64,000 nt of DNA from an uncultured Olsenella sp. (lineage in GTDB: Bacteria; Actinomycetota; Coriobacteriia; Coriobacteriales; Atopobiaceae), in the NCBI GenBank assembly GCA_949291295.1, contig CASEVE010000008.1, positions 1-64,000 on the forward strand, given 5' to 3'. Shown piece after piece: positions 7,438-16,387 of the stretch (positions are counted from its first letter, which is position 1; every line of letters begins with the position of its first letter). Under the pieces are notes generated by a model. That model was not told where the DNA came from and made no database searches. It saw only the letters and a list, made by a program, of their open reading frames with translations. The translations under genes and the position numbers were made by a program.

Positions 7438-9651
7438 CTATACCCGCTCCACAAGATAGGCGTGGTGGATCTTGCGGTTGCGCGAGAAGTCCTCGGGGAT
7501 GGTCTCGTCGGTTATGTCCGTGAGGCGCACGCCAGCACGCTCGAGCTTCTCTACGTCGGGCTTGAAGGTGCGCAGGTTGCACGAGAAGATCGCGGTGCCC
7601 CCGCGCACGAGCAGGCGCGAGACGCCAATGATGAGCTCGGCGTGATCGCGCTGGACGTCAAAGGATGCCTTGCGCATGCGCGCCGAGTTGGAAAACGTGG
7701 GAACGTCGCAGAAGACGAGGTCCCAGCGGTTCTTTGTGTGGCGCTGCTCGCTGACCCAGGCAAGGACGTCCGCCTGGACAAACTCGTGCTCGCGGCCGTC
7801 AAAGCCGTTGCGCGCCATGTTGCGGCGCGCCCAGTCGAGGCTCGGGCGGGAGAGGTCCACCGTCGTGGTGTACTTGGCCCCGCCATCTGCCGCGTAGCAG
7901 GTGGCGGTGCCCGTATAGGCAAAGAGGTTGAGAAAGCGCTTGGAGCCCTTGGTCTGCTTCATCATCTCGCGAATACGGGAGCGGGTCTCTCGGTGGTCGA
8001 GGAAGATGCCGCAGTCATGGCGCGCGTCAAAGTTGACCTCAAAGGTGAGTCCGCCCTCATCAATAAGATGCGAGCCCGCCGGCAGCTCAACGGCACCCCG
8101 GCGACGAGAAGAACGCGCATCACGCGCGTTGCGACGGGAGGGACGCGCCTCATCCGCATACTGCGAGCCGCCCCGGGCTCGCGTTCGCACGCGCACGCTC
8201 ACGTCCTCCGGCGCCACGCCGAGCACGCGCGGGGCAATGGCGAGCACGTCGAGGAGGCGGCGGCGCGCAAGCTCCGGGTCAACCCCACGCGGGGCGGCGT
8301 ACTCGGAGATCTGCAGCCAGCGGCCGGGCGTCTCCGAACCCTCGAAAAGCTCAATGGCCACGGCGTAGTCGGGCAGGTCGGCATCGTAGACGCGGTAGCA
8401 GGTCACGTCCTCGCGACGCGCCCACTTGGCGCGAAGCTTGGCCACCTTGGCAAGGCGGCGGGCAAACTGGTCCGAGGCGCCAACGAGCACGGTGACGCGC
8501 TCGCCGCCAGGAAGCTCAACGGTCGCGGGTTCCACGGTCTCGGGAGATGCCTCGTAGACGCGGATGCTCGCGGGGTCCCTGCCGACGATGACCTCGTGTT
8601 TCTCGGCAGGCTCCGCGCCCAGGGCACCGTCTGGCGCGGCATCGCGGGAGAGGACGGTCACGCTGCTGCCCGCAAGGCCGGCAAGACTCGCAAGCGCCGA
8701 AGCCTCAGTCGCAAGCGCATCATCCCCGATCCACGACAGGTCGGCCACAGCACATGCCGAGGGAACGGGTTCCTTTGCAACCCGCAGGTCAACGGAAAGC
8801 CCCGCCGCACGAAGGGCCTGGCGGCAAGCCGCCTCCGCGCCAGCTCGGGTGTCTACGAGCGTGAGCGAGCAGGGGTTCTTCTCGCCCGCCTCCGCACGTG
8901 CGTCCGCCTCCTCGAGAAGGGAGTTCCAGGCAGCGGCATCGTGCCCTGCCCAGCCCTCAAACCCCCAATGCGTGCGCAGGAGTCCCGGCGCTCGGTCGAG
9001 CGCCTGCTGCGCCGCTTCAACGAGCACGCTGCCCTGGCCGGCCCAAAGCGCCGTCAGGGACGGGTCCTGCGAGCGCGCCGTGCTATCCCAGCCCGCCGCA
9101 GCGAGCAGGGCCGCCGCGTAGTCGGGACGAAGCGGGGCCACGCGCGCATCCGTACGTGAGTCGTAACCGCGCCGGAAGAGCGGCACTCCGGCAAGGTCGA
9201 TCGAGATCGTGGCGCGCTGGCCCGAGAGCCGCACGGAAACGGTGAGGTCAGGACGGGTGGTATCTGTGAGCGGACGCGCCCCTCGGACGGAGGTCAGGCG
9301 GTCGACAATGGCGTCCTTGGAGCGCAGGGCAACAAACTGCGTGTTTCTGAGCTGGGCATTTGTTCCGTGGGCATCGATGGCAAACGTCGCGCCCGCGGCG
9401 AGATGGCTCTCCCAGGCGATGGAGGACACGCCCTCGTAGAGCGCGTCGGAATCATGGGCGTCCACGCGCGCAAGCACGAGAAGCACCCGCGAGGCAAGGC
9501 GAGACCACAGGCAGGCGCGGTACGCGTCCACCAGCTCGCCGCCAAAGCTCACCTTGCCCGCCAGCGGCCTTACCTGCGGCGTCTTGAGCCGGGTCAGCTC
9601 ATCTGCCAGCAGCCGCTCAAAACCCTTGGGACACGTTGCCACAAACTCCAT
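7438..9651 (-). CDS. rlmKL: RlmKL-type 23S rRNA methyltransferase with degenerate RlmL half
   Basis: The 737-residue length and order match the fused RlmL-RlmK family (about 700 residues): an N-terminal THUMP region (MEFVATCPKGFERLLADEL), an RlmL Rossmann region (about 185-370) and a C-terminal RlmK domain (about 540-737). The RlmK half keeps SAM-binding LNLFAYTGTAT and the target-binding loop, though DPPTF is DVPTF (Val650). In the RlmL half, the SAM motif DPMCGSGT of Escherichia coli is replaced by TALWAGQGS (200-208), and NPPYG by ADLSWIG (303-309), so m2G methylation by this half is unlikely. A His/Arg-rich linker (about 505-535) is lineage-specific. It lies 54 bases upstream of the glycosyltransferase start and may be cotranscribed with it. 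Confidence 0.85.
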   Translation of the reverse strand: MEFVATCPKGFERLLADELTRLKTPQVRPLAGKVSFGGELVDAYRACLWSRLASRVLLVLARVDAHDSDALYEGVSSIAWESHLAAGATFAIDAHGTNAQLRNTQFVALRSKDAIVDRLTSVRGARPLTDTTRPDLTVSVRLSGQRATISIDLAGVPLFRRGYDSRTDARVAPLRPDYAAALLAAAGWDSTARSQDPSLTALWAGQGSVLVEAAQQALDRAPGLLRTHWGFEGWAGHDAAAWNSLLEEADARAEAGEKNPCSLTLVDTRAGAEAACRQALRAAGLSVDLRVAKEPVPSACAVADLSWIGDDALATEASALASLAGLAGSSVTVLSRDAAPDGALGAEPAEKHEVIVGRDPASIRVYEASPETVEPATVELPGGERVTVLVGASDQFARRLAKVAKLRAKWARREDVTCYRVYDADLPDYAVAIELFEGSETPGRWLQISEYAAPRGVDPELARRRLLDVLAIAPRVLGVAPEDVSVRVRTRARGGSQYADEARPSRRNARDARSSRRRGAVELPAGSHLIDEGGLTFEVNFDARHDCGIFLDHRETRSRIREMMKQTKGSKRFLNLFAYTGTATCYAADGGAKYTTTVDLSRPSLDWARRNMARNGFDGREHEFVQADVLAWVSEQRHTKNRWDLVFCDVPTFSNSARMRKASFDVQRDHAELIIGVSRLLVRGGTAIFSCNLRTFKPDVEKLERAGVRLTDITDETIPEDFSRNRKIHHAYLVERV

Positions 9652-9743
9652 CGGGTCACCTCTCGCCCGTCACACATCTTGTCTCGAGCATTCTCCCACG
9701 AACGGGCACACTCCACAGGTATCCCATCGTCTACGGCAAGCTG

Positions 9744-10032
9744 GGTACCGAGAAAACCCCACCTCTGTACCAGATTCAGAAAATGCCGCCGAGAAAAACC
9801 GTCCCCTGTACCACACCCCTGGGCTGCCTGCCGATAAAACCATCCCCCTGTACCACGAGACCCCTCCCCAGAGATGTCAGAGCGGTACAAAGGGCTAGTT
9901 TTATCGGCGCTTTATCCAGAATCTGGTACAGGAGCGGTGTTTTTCTCGGCGCGTACCAAAGATGCTGGTACAGAGGCCAACATTTCTCGGCGCGCTTTTC
10001 AAAATCTGGTACAGAGCCCGGATTCTCCCGGC
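9744..10032. repeat. array of seven CTGTACCAG-type elements, three inverted then four direct
   Basis: Three copies with CGAGAAAA leading to CTGTACCA (9744-9773, 9785-9815, 9835-9866) are followed by four copies in the opposite orientation, running from GGTACA to TTTCTCGGC (9880-9910, 9920-9953, 9961-9994, 10001-10032; the last is degenerate). The word heads face inward and the tails outward. There is no reading frame with coding character across it. It lies in the 670-base gap between rlmKL and the carboxypeptidase gene. Confidence 0.85.
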
Positions 10033-10076
10033 ATCCCGACATCCAGCCCTAACAGCAACGTCAAGTCCCACCCGCA

Positions 10077-10290
10077 CTACGGCCAAAAGCCGCCGCCGGT
10101 CGGGGCGAGAAGGTCCGCCGCGAGTTCTTGCCGCGCATTCCCCGGCCCCTACGGTCAGAAGCCGCCGGGCGCTGCGCCGCACAAGTCCGCCGCGAGTTCT
10201 TGCCGCTTCCCCGGCCCCTACGGCCAGAAGCCGCCGCCGGCCGGGGCGAGAAGGTCCGCCGCGAGTTCTTGCCGCGCCCTATGCGGCAAG
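10077..10290. repeat. three tandem 69-72-base repeats
   Basis: Copies start at CTACGG near 10077, 10149 and 10218 and share the CAGAAGCCGCCG (CAAAAGCCGCCG in the first), GTCCGCCGCGAGTTCTTG and CCCCGGCCCC segments. Period 72 then 69 bases. A partial inverted copy, with GGACCTTCTCGCC, follows at 10298-10330, so a long stem can form with the third copy just past the carboxypeptidase stop codon. Open frames across it reflect the repeat, not a gene. Confidence 0.8.
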
Positions 10291-10328
10291 CTGTCTGAGC
10301 GCCGGACCTTCTCGCCCCGGCTACCGGC

Positions 10329-11852
10329 CTAGCGCTTCTCGTAGAACTCGTGGAGGTCGCGCCCCATGGCCTCGAGCGTGGGCTCATCGACGTATGCCAT
10401 GTGGCCGCAGCCGTAGCGATACCAGCTCACGCGGCTCTTGAGCTCGGGCGAGAGGAACTGGCGGCTCATGTCGTGCACGACGTTCCACCACGTGGTTGCC
10501 GCGTCATAGCGCCCGCCGAGAATGGCCAGCTTGCACGTGGGGTTGCGCTTCAGCGCCACCGCAACGTCGAGAGAGACGTTGGGCGCGGAGACCTCGCCCA
10601 GGCCAGGCTCCTCGTGACCCCAGTTCCAACTTGCGTTGACCTTATCGTAGTTGTTGGAGAGGTAGCGCGCCGAGCCCTGATAGCCCAGCTCGTCCGCGCA
10701 GAAGCGCCTGAACGCGCGCACCCAGGCGCCCTCGAGAGCGTCGTCTGCCGCATCTTCGCCGGCAAGCCACATGTCGTAGCTCTGCATCGGGGAGGCCTCG
10801 TCGGAGCAAAAGCGCGTGTCGAGTCGGCCGCACACGCGTCGCTCGCTCGCCAGCAGGTGCGTGCGGAAGTCAAGCAGGTCTATGCGCAGGTGGTGCGCCA
10901 TGATGTGCTCGGCAGGAAGGCCAATGAAAACGGACATCTTCTCAGCCACGGCACGCTCGCGAGACTCGCCCAGACGGTCACCGCGCAAAAGCGCTGGCGC
11001 AAGCTCGTCCTCGGCAAACTCCATCGCGCGATCGAACCACTCGTCCTCGTCCACGCCCGCGCCGGCCTTGCCAAAGAACTGCGCCGTGGCGGCGTAGGTG
11101 GGCATCATGCCCAGGTAGTAGAGGTCGTCGCCCGGGCAGAGCAGCTGCGGAATGTTAAAGACCGCAGACAGCATGACCACGCCCGTGAGCTGCACGCCCC
11201 TCTCGCCCAGAAGGCGCATGAGCACGGAGTTGCGCACCGTGCCATAGGACTCGCCGTAGAGGTAAAGCGGGCTGGACCAGCGACCGTTCTCCGTGAGCCA
11301 CGCGCAGATGGCACGGGCAAAGGCGTCCGCGTCACCATCGGTGCAGAAGATCTTCTTGGGGTCGGCATCCTCGGCAAGCACGGACCAGCCGGTGCCCAGG
11401 GCGTCCAGGAACACCACGTCCGAGTCCACGAGCAGCGTGTGCGGGTTGTCCACCACGGGGGCATCGGCGCGAACGTGGCGCGTGCCGTCCGTGCTCACGT
11501 GCTTAGGGCCAATGCCACCAAAGTTGATGGGCACCGAGCTCGAGCCCGGACCGCCGTTGTACGCAAACGTCACGGGACGCGACGGGTCTGCGTGACCCTC
11601 ACCGTCAACGGCCACATAGGAGAGCGAGAACATCCTGCCGAGAAGTACCCCGGCATCGTCACGCACCTCGAGATGGGCTGCCCGCGCCTCGTAGTCAATC
11701 GAGCGCTCGCCGTCCGTCCACGTGAGGCGCGCCGCAGCGGCCTCGGGAACGCCGTTTGACCTGTTCGCGGGAACAACCGCAAAGCCCTTCGTCTGAGCCT
11801 GAGCCGCCGCGGCGGCCTTCTCGGCCGAGCCGCACTTCTCCTCGTCTGCCAC
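10329..11852 (-). CDS. serine carboxypeptidase, peptidase family S10
   Basis: Removes C-terminal residues from peptides. The start is GTG at 11852 behind GGAAGGAG; 507 residues. The S10 alpha/beta-hydrolase triad is visible: Ser202 in YGESYGT, Asp450 in GGRYDAATT and His484 in YGCGHMAY. The oxyanion-side motif YNGGPGSSS is present near residue 99. No signal peptide is seen (the N-terminus MADEEKCGSAEKAAAA is polar), so unlike fungal carboxypeptidases it is predicted to be cytoplasmic. It is probably transcribed alone, with divergent kup upstream. Confidence 0.9.
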   Translation of the reverse strand: MADEEKCGSAEKAAAAAQAQTKGFAVVPANRSNGVPEAAAARLTWTDGERSIDYEARAAHLEVRDDAGVLLGRMFSLSYVAVDGEGHADPSRPVTFAYNGGPGSSSVPINFGGIGPKHVSTDGTRHVRADAPVVDNPHTLLVDSDVVFLDALGTGWSVLAEDADPKKIFCTDGDADAFARAICAWLTENGRWSSPLYLYGESYGTVRNSVLMRLLGERGVQLTGVVMLSAVFNIPQLLCPGDDLYYLGMMPTYAATAQFFGKAGAGVDEDEWFDRAMEFAEDELAPALLRGDRLGESRERAVAEKMSVFIGLPAEHIMAHHLRIDLLDFRTHLLASERRVCGRLDTRFCSDEASPMQSYDMWLAGEDAADDALEGAWVRAFRRFCADELGYQGSARYLSNNYDKVNASWNWGHEEPGLGEVSAPNVSLDVAVALKRNPTCKLAILGGRYDAATTWWNVVHDMSRQFLSPELKSRVSWYRYGCGHMAYVDEPTLEAMGRDLHEFYEKR

Positions 11853-11967
11853 TGACCCACTCCTTCCGGTTGCCTTACTCCTATGCCCATTCTATCCGTC
11901 GACAAAAGTGATAGGCTGAGCTATCGGCCACACGGCCCTTTTCTGTAGGTTGCGAGTTTGGAGCATC

Positions 11968-14220
11968 ATGGTAGCGAAGACCAGCCCGCTGGCGCAAAAG
12001 GCGCGTAAGGCCAAAAACGCCGGCATCCCCCTCTCTGCGGGAATGATCCTCGTCACGCTGGGCGTCGTGTACGGAGACATCGGCACGAGCCCCATGTACA
12101 CCCTGAAGGCCATCATTTCCGGCAACGGCGGCCTTCCCACCATGTCGCAGGACGTGGTTCTCGGAGCGCTCTCCCTCATCATCTGGACGCTCACCCTCAT
12201 CACCACCGTCAAGTACGTGCTTGTGGCCATGAAGGCCGACAACCACAACGAAGGCGGAATCTTCGCCCTCTACAGCCTGGTCAAACGATGCGGGCGGTGG
12301 CTCATCATCCCCGCCATGATCGGAGGCGCGGCACTTCTCGCCGACGGCATCCTCACGCCGGCGGTAACTGTCACCACCGCCATCGAGGGCCTGAGAACGG
12401 TTGACTTCATCTATTCCGTGATTGGCGACAACCAGAGCATCGTGGTGGCAATCGTCATCGCCATTCTCTGCGTGCTCTTCTTCCTGCAAAAGGCGGGAAC
12501 CTCAACGATCGGCAAGCTCTTTGGCCCGGTCATGACGGCGTGGTTCCTCTTCCTGGCCGCAGCCGGCATCATGAACATTGGCCTCGACCTCAACGTCTTC
12601 CGCGCGCTCAACCCCGTTCGCGGCATCACCTTCCTGTTTAACGGAAACCTCAACGCCGCCGGCCTCATGGTTCTGGGCAACGTGTTCCTCTGCACCACCG
12701 GCGCCGAGGCGCTCTACTCCGACATGGGCCACGTGGGTAAGCCCAACATTTACGCCACCTGGCCGTTTGTTAAGGTATGCCTCATCCTCAACTACCTTGG
12801 CCAGGGCGCCTGGATCATCGCCAACCAGGGCAACGCGGGCCTCGCGACCATCGAGGACCTCAACCCCTTCTTCCAGATGCTGCCCGAGCAGATTCGCGTG
12901 TTCGCCGTCCTGCTCTCCACCTTTGCCGCGATCATCGCCTCCCAGGCGCTCATCACCGGCTCGTTCTCCATCGTCTCCGAGGCGGTGCGCCTGGACCTCA
13001 TGCCCCACATGCGCATCAACTACCCCTCCGAGACCAAGGGTCAGATCTACATCCCCATGGTCAACAGCGTCATGTGGATCGCCTGCATCTGCGTTGTCCT
13101 GCTCTTCCAGACCTCCGCGCACATGGAGGCCGCCTACGGTCTGGCCATCACCGTGACCATGCTCATGACCACGATCCTGCTCACGGTCTACCTCTCCCAC
13201 ATCCGTCACAAGGCTCCGCTGGCGGTTCCGTTTGCCATCTTCTTTGGTGCCATCGAGTTCATGTTCTTCTTCTCGAGCCTGACGAAGTTCTTCCACGGCG
13301 GCTATGTCACGGTGATCATCAGCTTCCTCATCTTTGTGATCATGTACGTGTGGCGTCGCGGCACGGCCGTCGAGCGCACCCAGACCGTGTTCCTTCCGGT
13401 CAACAAGTATCTTGACCAGCTCTTCGACCTGTCTCACGACGAGTCTTACCCGCTGCTGGCGGACAATCTGGTCTTCCTGACCAATGACTCGTCCTTTGAC
13501 AAGCTCGACCGAGACATCCTGTACTCGATCCTGGACAAGCGACCCAAGCGCGCCCGCGCCTACTACTTCCTCAACGTCCAGGTAACCGACGAGCCCTACA
13601 CCCACGAGTTCATCGTCAACAACTTTGACACCGACTACATCTTTAAGGTTCAGCTGCGCCTTGGCTTCAAGGTCAACCAGCGCATCAACACCTACCTCTA
13701 CCAGATCGTGGCCGACCTCGTGGAGAAGAAGCAGCTCGCCCCGCAGAACCACAAGTACTCAATCTATCGTGAGCGCAGCTCCGTCGGTGACTTCCGCTTC
13801 TGCCTCATCCGCAAGATGCTCTCCCCCGAGACGGATCTCTCCGGCTTTGACCAGCGCCTCATCGAGCTCAAGTATCTCATCCGCGGCTTCTGCGGCTCGC
13901 CCGCCCGCTGGTACGGACTGGAGAACTCGAGCGTCATCTTTGAGTACGTCCCCCTGTTCTCAAAGACCAAGCGCCAGCACAAGCTCTCCCGTCGTCCCCT
14001 CGAGGAGGTGGCGCCTCAGGTTGCAGCCAAGCTCGCCGAGAGTCGCGAGAACAGCGACGACGAGGACATTTTCTCCGTCCAGATGAAAGATGAGCGCGAC
14101 GCCCAGGCCGAAGAGGCCATGCGCGGCCTCGTGGGCGGCGACACCGCCAGCTTCCGACCGCTCGTCATGGACGAAGAGGGTGACGAGGGCGCCGAGGAGT
14201 ACCAAGAAGGCGAGGAGTAG
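11968..14220 (+). CDS. kup: KUP-family potassium uptake transporter
   Basis: Potassium/proton symporter of the inner membrane. The ATG at 11968 has GGAG eight bases upstream; an in-frame TTG at 11950 is weaker. Of 750 residues, about 1-440 are membrane-embedded with roughly 12 helices and the KUP signatures GVVYGDIGTSPMYTLKA and GGIFALYSL. The cytoplasmic C-terminal domain (about 450-680) is followed by an acidic tail (DDEDIFSVQMKDERDAQAE onward) longer than in typical 620-670-residue members. No c-di-AMP riboswitch was recognised in the short leader. Confidence 0.95.
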   Translation: MVAKTSPLAQKARKAKNAGIPLSAGMILVTLGVVYGDIGTSPMYTLKAIISGNGGLPTMSQDVVLGALSLIIWTLTLITTVKYVLVAMKADNHNEGGIFALYSLVKRCGRWLIIPAMIGGAALLADGILTPAVTVTTAIEGLRTVDFIYSVIGDNQSIVVAIVIAILCVLFFLQKAGTSTIGKLFGPVMTAWFLFLAAAGIMNIGLDLNVFRALNPVRGITFLFNGNLNAAGLMVLGNVFLCTTGAEALYSDMGHVGKPNIYATWPFVKVCLILNYLGQGAWIIANQGNAGLATIEDLNPFFQMLPEQIRVFAVLLSTFAAIIASQALITGSFSIVSEAVRLDLMPHMRINYPSETKGQIYIPMVNSVMWIACICVVLLFQTSAHMEAAYGLAITVTMLMTTILLTVYLSHIRHKAPLAVPFAIFFGAIEFMFFFSSLTKFFHGGYVTVIISFLIFVIMYVWRRGTAVERTQTVFLPVNKYLDQLFDLSHDESYPLLADNLVFLTNDSSFDKLDRDILYSILDKRPKRARAYYFLNVQVTDEPYTHEFIVNNFDTDYIFKVQLRLGFKVNQRINTYLYQIVADLVEKKQLAPQNHKYSIYRERSSVGDFRFCLIRKMLSPETDLSGFDQRLIELKYLIRGFCGSPARWYGLENSSVIFEYVPLFSKTKRQHKLSRRPLEEVAPQVAAKLAESRENSDDEDIFSVQMKDERDAQAEEAMRGLVGGDTASFRPLVMDEEGDEGAEEYQEGEE

Positions 14221-14250
14221 CTCACCTCACTCCCCCACCGGCGGACAGAC

Positions 14251-14294
14251 GCGGGGCTGCGGTGATGATTTGCCGCAGCCCCGCTGCTTTTTTG
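14251..14294 (+). terminator. rho-independent terminator after kup
   Basis: GCGGGGCTGCGG pairs with CCGCAGCCCCGC across a nine-base loop and is followed by a run of seven T (CTTTTTTTG). It starts 31 bases after the kup stop codon. Confidence 0.9.
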
Positions 14295-14316
14295 TCCCTA
14301 AAATGGGTGGTCTCAG

Positions 14317-14440
14317 AGTTGTAGGTCGTTTTCACTCAAATGCCCGAGTATCGAGCATTTTTCCCTCACAGAACCGCAGGTAGAAAATGCGACCTCGTAG
14401 GTAGTACTTCACCTTCTTCCGAAAAACAACCTACAACTGT
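14317..14440. repeat. palindromic intergenic element, GTTGTAGGT family
   Basis: GTTGTAGGTCGTTTTC near 14319 is mirrored by GAAAAACAACCTACAAC near 14421, about 100 bases apart. Between them lie a small AAATGC/GCATTT hairpin (14338-14360) and two further AGGTAG words. The element fills the gap between the kup terminator and the convergent citrate synthase gene. Confidence 0.6.
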
Positions 14441-14463
14441 CTCAGAGGCGATTTGCGTGCATC

Positions 14464-15915
14464 CTAGCGCTCGTTTAGGGGCACATATTCGCCGTTGTGG
14501 GGCATGATGGAGTTGTACGCCGGGCGGATAATGCGACCCGCGCCATAGAGCTCCTCCATGCGATGCGCCGTCCAGCCGGCAAGGCGTGCCATGGCAAAGA
14601 TGGCGGTATAGAGATCCGGCTCGATTCCCAGCATTGAGTAGATGAAGCCCGTATAGAGGTCGATGTTGGCGCAGATGGCCTTGCCAGAGCCCTTGACGTC
14701 ATGCATGACCTGGGGCCCCAAGCGCTCGATGCCCTCGATGAGCGCCAGACGCTCCGACTGACCCTTCTCGGCGGCAACCTTGCGCGCATACTTCTTTACG
14801 AGCTGCGCACGAGGATCAGAGAGCGTGTAGACGGCATGCCCCAGACCGTAGATGAGCCCGGTCTTGTCAAAGGCGTCCTTGCGAACAATCTTCTCGAGAT
14901 AGCTGGCAAGCTCGTCTTCGCTGTCCCAGTTGCGCACGTGGGCGGCCACGTCATCGATCATCTGCGAGACCTTGAAGTTGGCCCCTCCATGCTTGGGACC
15001 CTTGAGCGAGCCGATGGCCGCAGCATAGGCGGAGTAGGCGTCGGTCCCGGAGGACGAAAGAACACGCGTGGTAAACGTGGAGTTGTTACCGCCGCCATGC
15101 TCGGCGTGCAGGATGAGCATAACGTCGAGGAGCATGGCCTCCTCGTGCGTGAAGCCCTCCTCGCTGCGCAGGACATCGAGGACGACCTCCGCCATCGAAT
15201 ACCCCTCTCGAACGGGGGGCACCATGAGCTTCTCGTCCGAGAGCTCGGCCTTGTGAGCGGCATGCGCCACGGCCGCCGTACGGGGCCAGCGGCCAAGAAG
15301 CGAGAGCGCCACGTCGATCTCGTGCTCGGGCGAGGTGTCGTCCGGGTTGGGATCAAAGGCGTAGAGCAGCAGCGTCGCGCGCTGCAGCACGTTCATGATG
15401 TTGTGGCTGTACGTGGCGCGCGGGAAGATGCCGAGGTAGCCCTCGGGAAGCTGCTTGCGCGCGTCGATGCGGGCGCGGAAGTCGTCAAGCTCCTCGCGCG
15501 TGGGAAGCTTGCCGGCAATGAGCAGGTAGGCAACCTCCTCGTAGCCAAAGCGGTCCTCCGCCTGCGAGTGGTCGATGAGGTCAGCCACGTGATAGCCACG
15601 ATAGATAAGGTCGCCATCGTCAGGCTCCACCCCGTGATCGGTCCTGTTGTAACCGTGCACATTGGAGATGGTGGTAAGGCCGACGAGCACGCCCGAGCCG
15701 TCAGCGTTGCGCAGGCCGCGCTTGACGTCGTACTTGGCGTAGAGCTCGTTTGGCACCACGTCCACGCTCTCGTAGCCGTGATAGAGGCCGTCCGAGACGG
15801 GCGGCAGCCCCAGGCTCACCGAGGGCATGGGATAGGCATCGGCAACGTGGTCGAAGGCGGGGGTGTCACGCGGCGTAAGAATGGGCCAGCCGCCACCCTT
15901 GGCGAGTCTTATCAT
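14464..15915 (-). CDS. gltA: citrate synthase
   Basis: Condenses oxaloacetate and acetyl-CoA into citrate. The ATG at 15915 follows GGAGGTAG. At 483 residues it is longer than most bacterial type II enzymes because of an N-terminal extension of about 60 residues. Active-site blocks are visible: HAEHGGGNNSTFTTR with the catalytic His, GSLKGPKHGGAN with the second His, GLGHAVYTLSDPRA, and the C-terminal Arg region ending in RIIRPAYNSIMPHNGEYVPL. In anaerobes of this type it most likely serves glutamate synthesis through an incomplete TCA cycle (inference). A 2-methylcitrate synthase role is not excluded, but no prp genes are nearby. Confidence 0.9.
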   Translation of the reverse strand: MIRLAKGGGWPILTPRDTPAFDHVADAYPMPSVSLGLPPVSDGLYHGYESVDVVPNELYAKYDVKRGLRNADGSGVLVGLTTISNVHGYNRTDHGVEPDDGDLIYRGYHVADLIDHSQAEDRFGYEEVAYLLIAGKLPTREELDDFRARIDARKQLPEGYLGIFPRATYSHNIMNVLQRATLLLYAFDPNPDDTSPEHEIDVALSLLGRWPRTAAVAHAAHKAELSDEKLMVPPVREGYSMAEVVLDVLRSEEGFTHEEAMLLDVMLILHAEHGGGNNSTFTTRVLSSSGTDAYSAYAAAIGSLKGPKHGGANFKVSQMIDDVAAHVRNWDSEDELASYLEKIVRKDAFDKTGLIYGLGHAVYTLSDPRAQLVKKYARKVAAEKGQSERLALIEGIERLGPQVMHDVKGSGKAICANIDLYTGFIYSMLGIEPDLYTAIFAMARLAGWTAHRMEELYGAGRIIRPAYNSIMPHNGEYVPLNER

Positions 15916-15961
15916 GGGCTACCTCCTCGCGCCGAGAGCCCCTCTCGGCCTCGTCTTGCCC

Positions 15962-16264
15962 CTAGAGGCGATACATGTACCTAAAGACCTCCTCGCGCTG
16001 CATGGTGATCTGCACGCCGAGGTTCTCCGAGAGCTCATCGAGACAGGCCTTGAGCTCGGAGAAGCTCGCGGAGCCAAGATCAACGAGCATGGTCATCGTA
16101 AAGATGCCCTGAAGGATGGTCTGGGAGATGTCGAGGATGTTGGCGCTGCGCTCAGAGAGGGCGCCGGCAACTGATGCAACGATTCCGGGGCGGTCGCTGC
16201 CCAGCACGGTGATGATGGCGCGGCTCTCGGCGGACTCGTTCGTCTCCAGCTCGTTTGTCGCCAT
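15962..16264 (-). CDS. ACT-domain protein, UPF0237 family
   Basis: 100 residues, essentially one ACT domain (IITVLGSDRPGIVASVAGALSE) preceded by a short polar N-terminus. ACT domains bind small ligands such as amino acids and regulate enzymes. The UPF0237 family is usually encoded just upstream of a UPF0210 (DUF711) partner; here the next gene downstream is citrate synthase, 47 bases away, so the partner is missing from its usual place. Ligand and target unknown. An AGGAGGA site lies before the ATG. Confidence 0.85.
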   Translation of the reverse strand: MATNELETNESAESRAIITVLGSDRPGIVASVAGALSERSANILDISQTILQGIFTMTMLVDLGSASFSELKACLDELSENLGVQITMQREEVFRYMYRL

Positions 16265-16387
16265 GGTTCCTCCTTGGGTAGGCTCGGATTAAGCGTTCAC
16301 CCATTCTAGAGGGAGTCACCAAGAACACGCAGAACCAACATGAGACTGAGCGCAACAAGTAACGCGCAGCGGGGGGACGAGAAGCGC

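Noticed and set aside
6316..9159. A 947-codon plus-strand frame opposite the glycosyltransferase and RlmKL genes
   Set aside because: Crosses two real genes and a gene boundary with no domain and biased composition.
9744..10032. CRISPR array
   Set aside because: Copies are imperfect, occur in both orientations and have spacers of only a few to about 20 bases; no cas genes are present.
9874..10332. A 152-codon protein with YGQKPP repeats
   Set aside because: The frame exists only because three tandem DNA repeats lack stops; no ribosome site, biased translation, and intergenic repeat words run through it.
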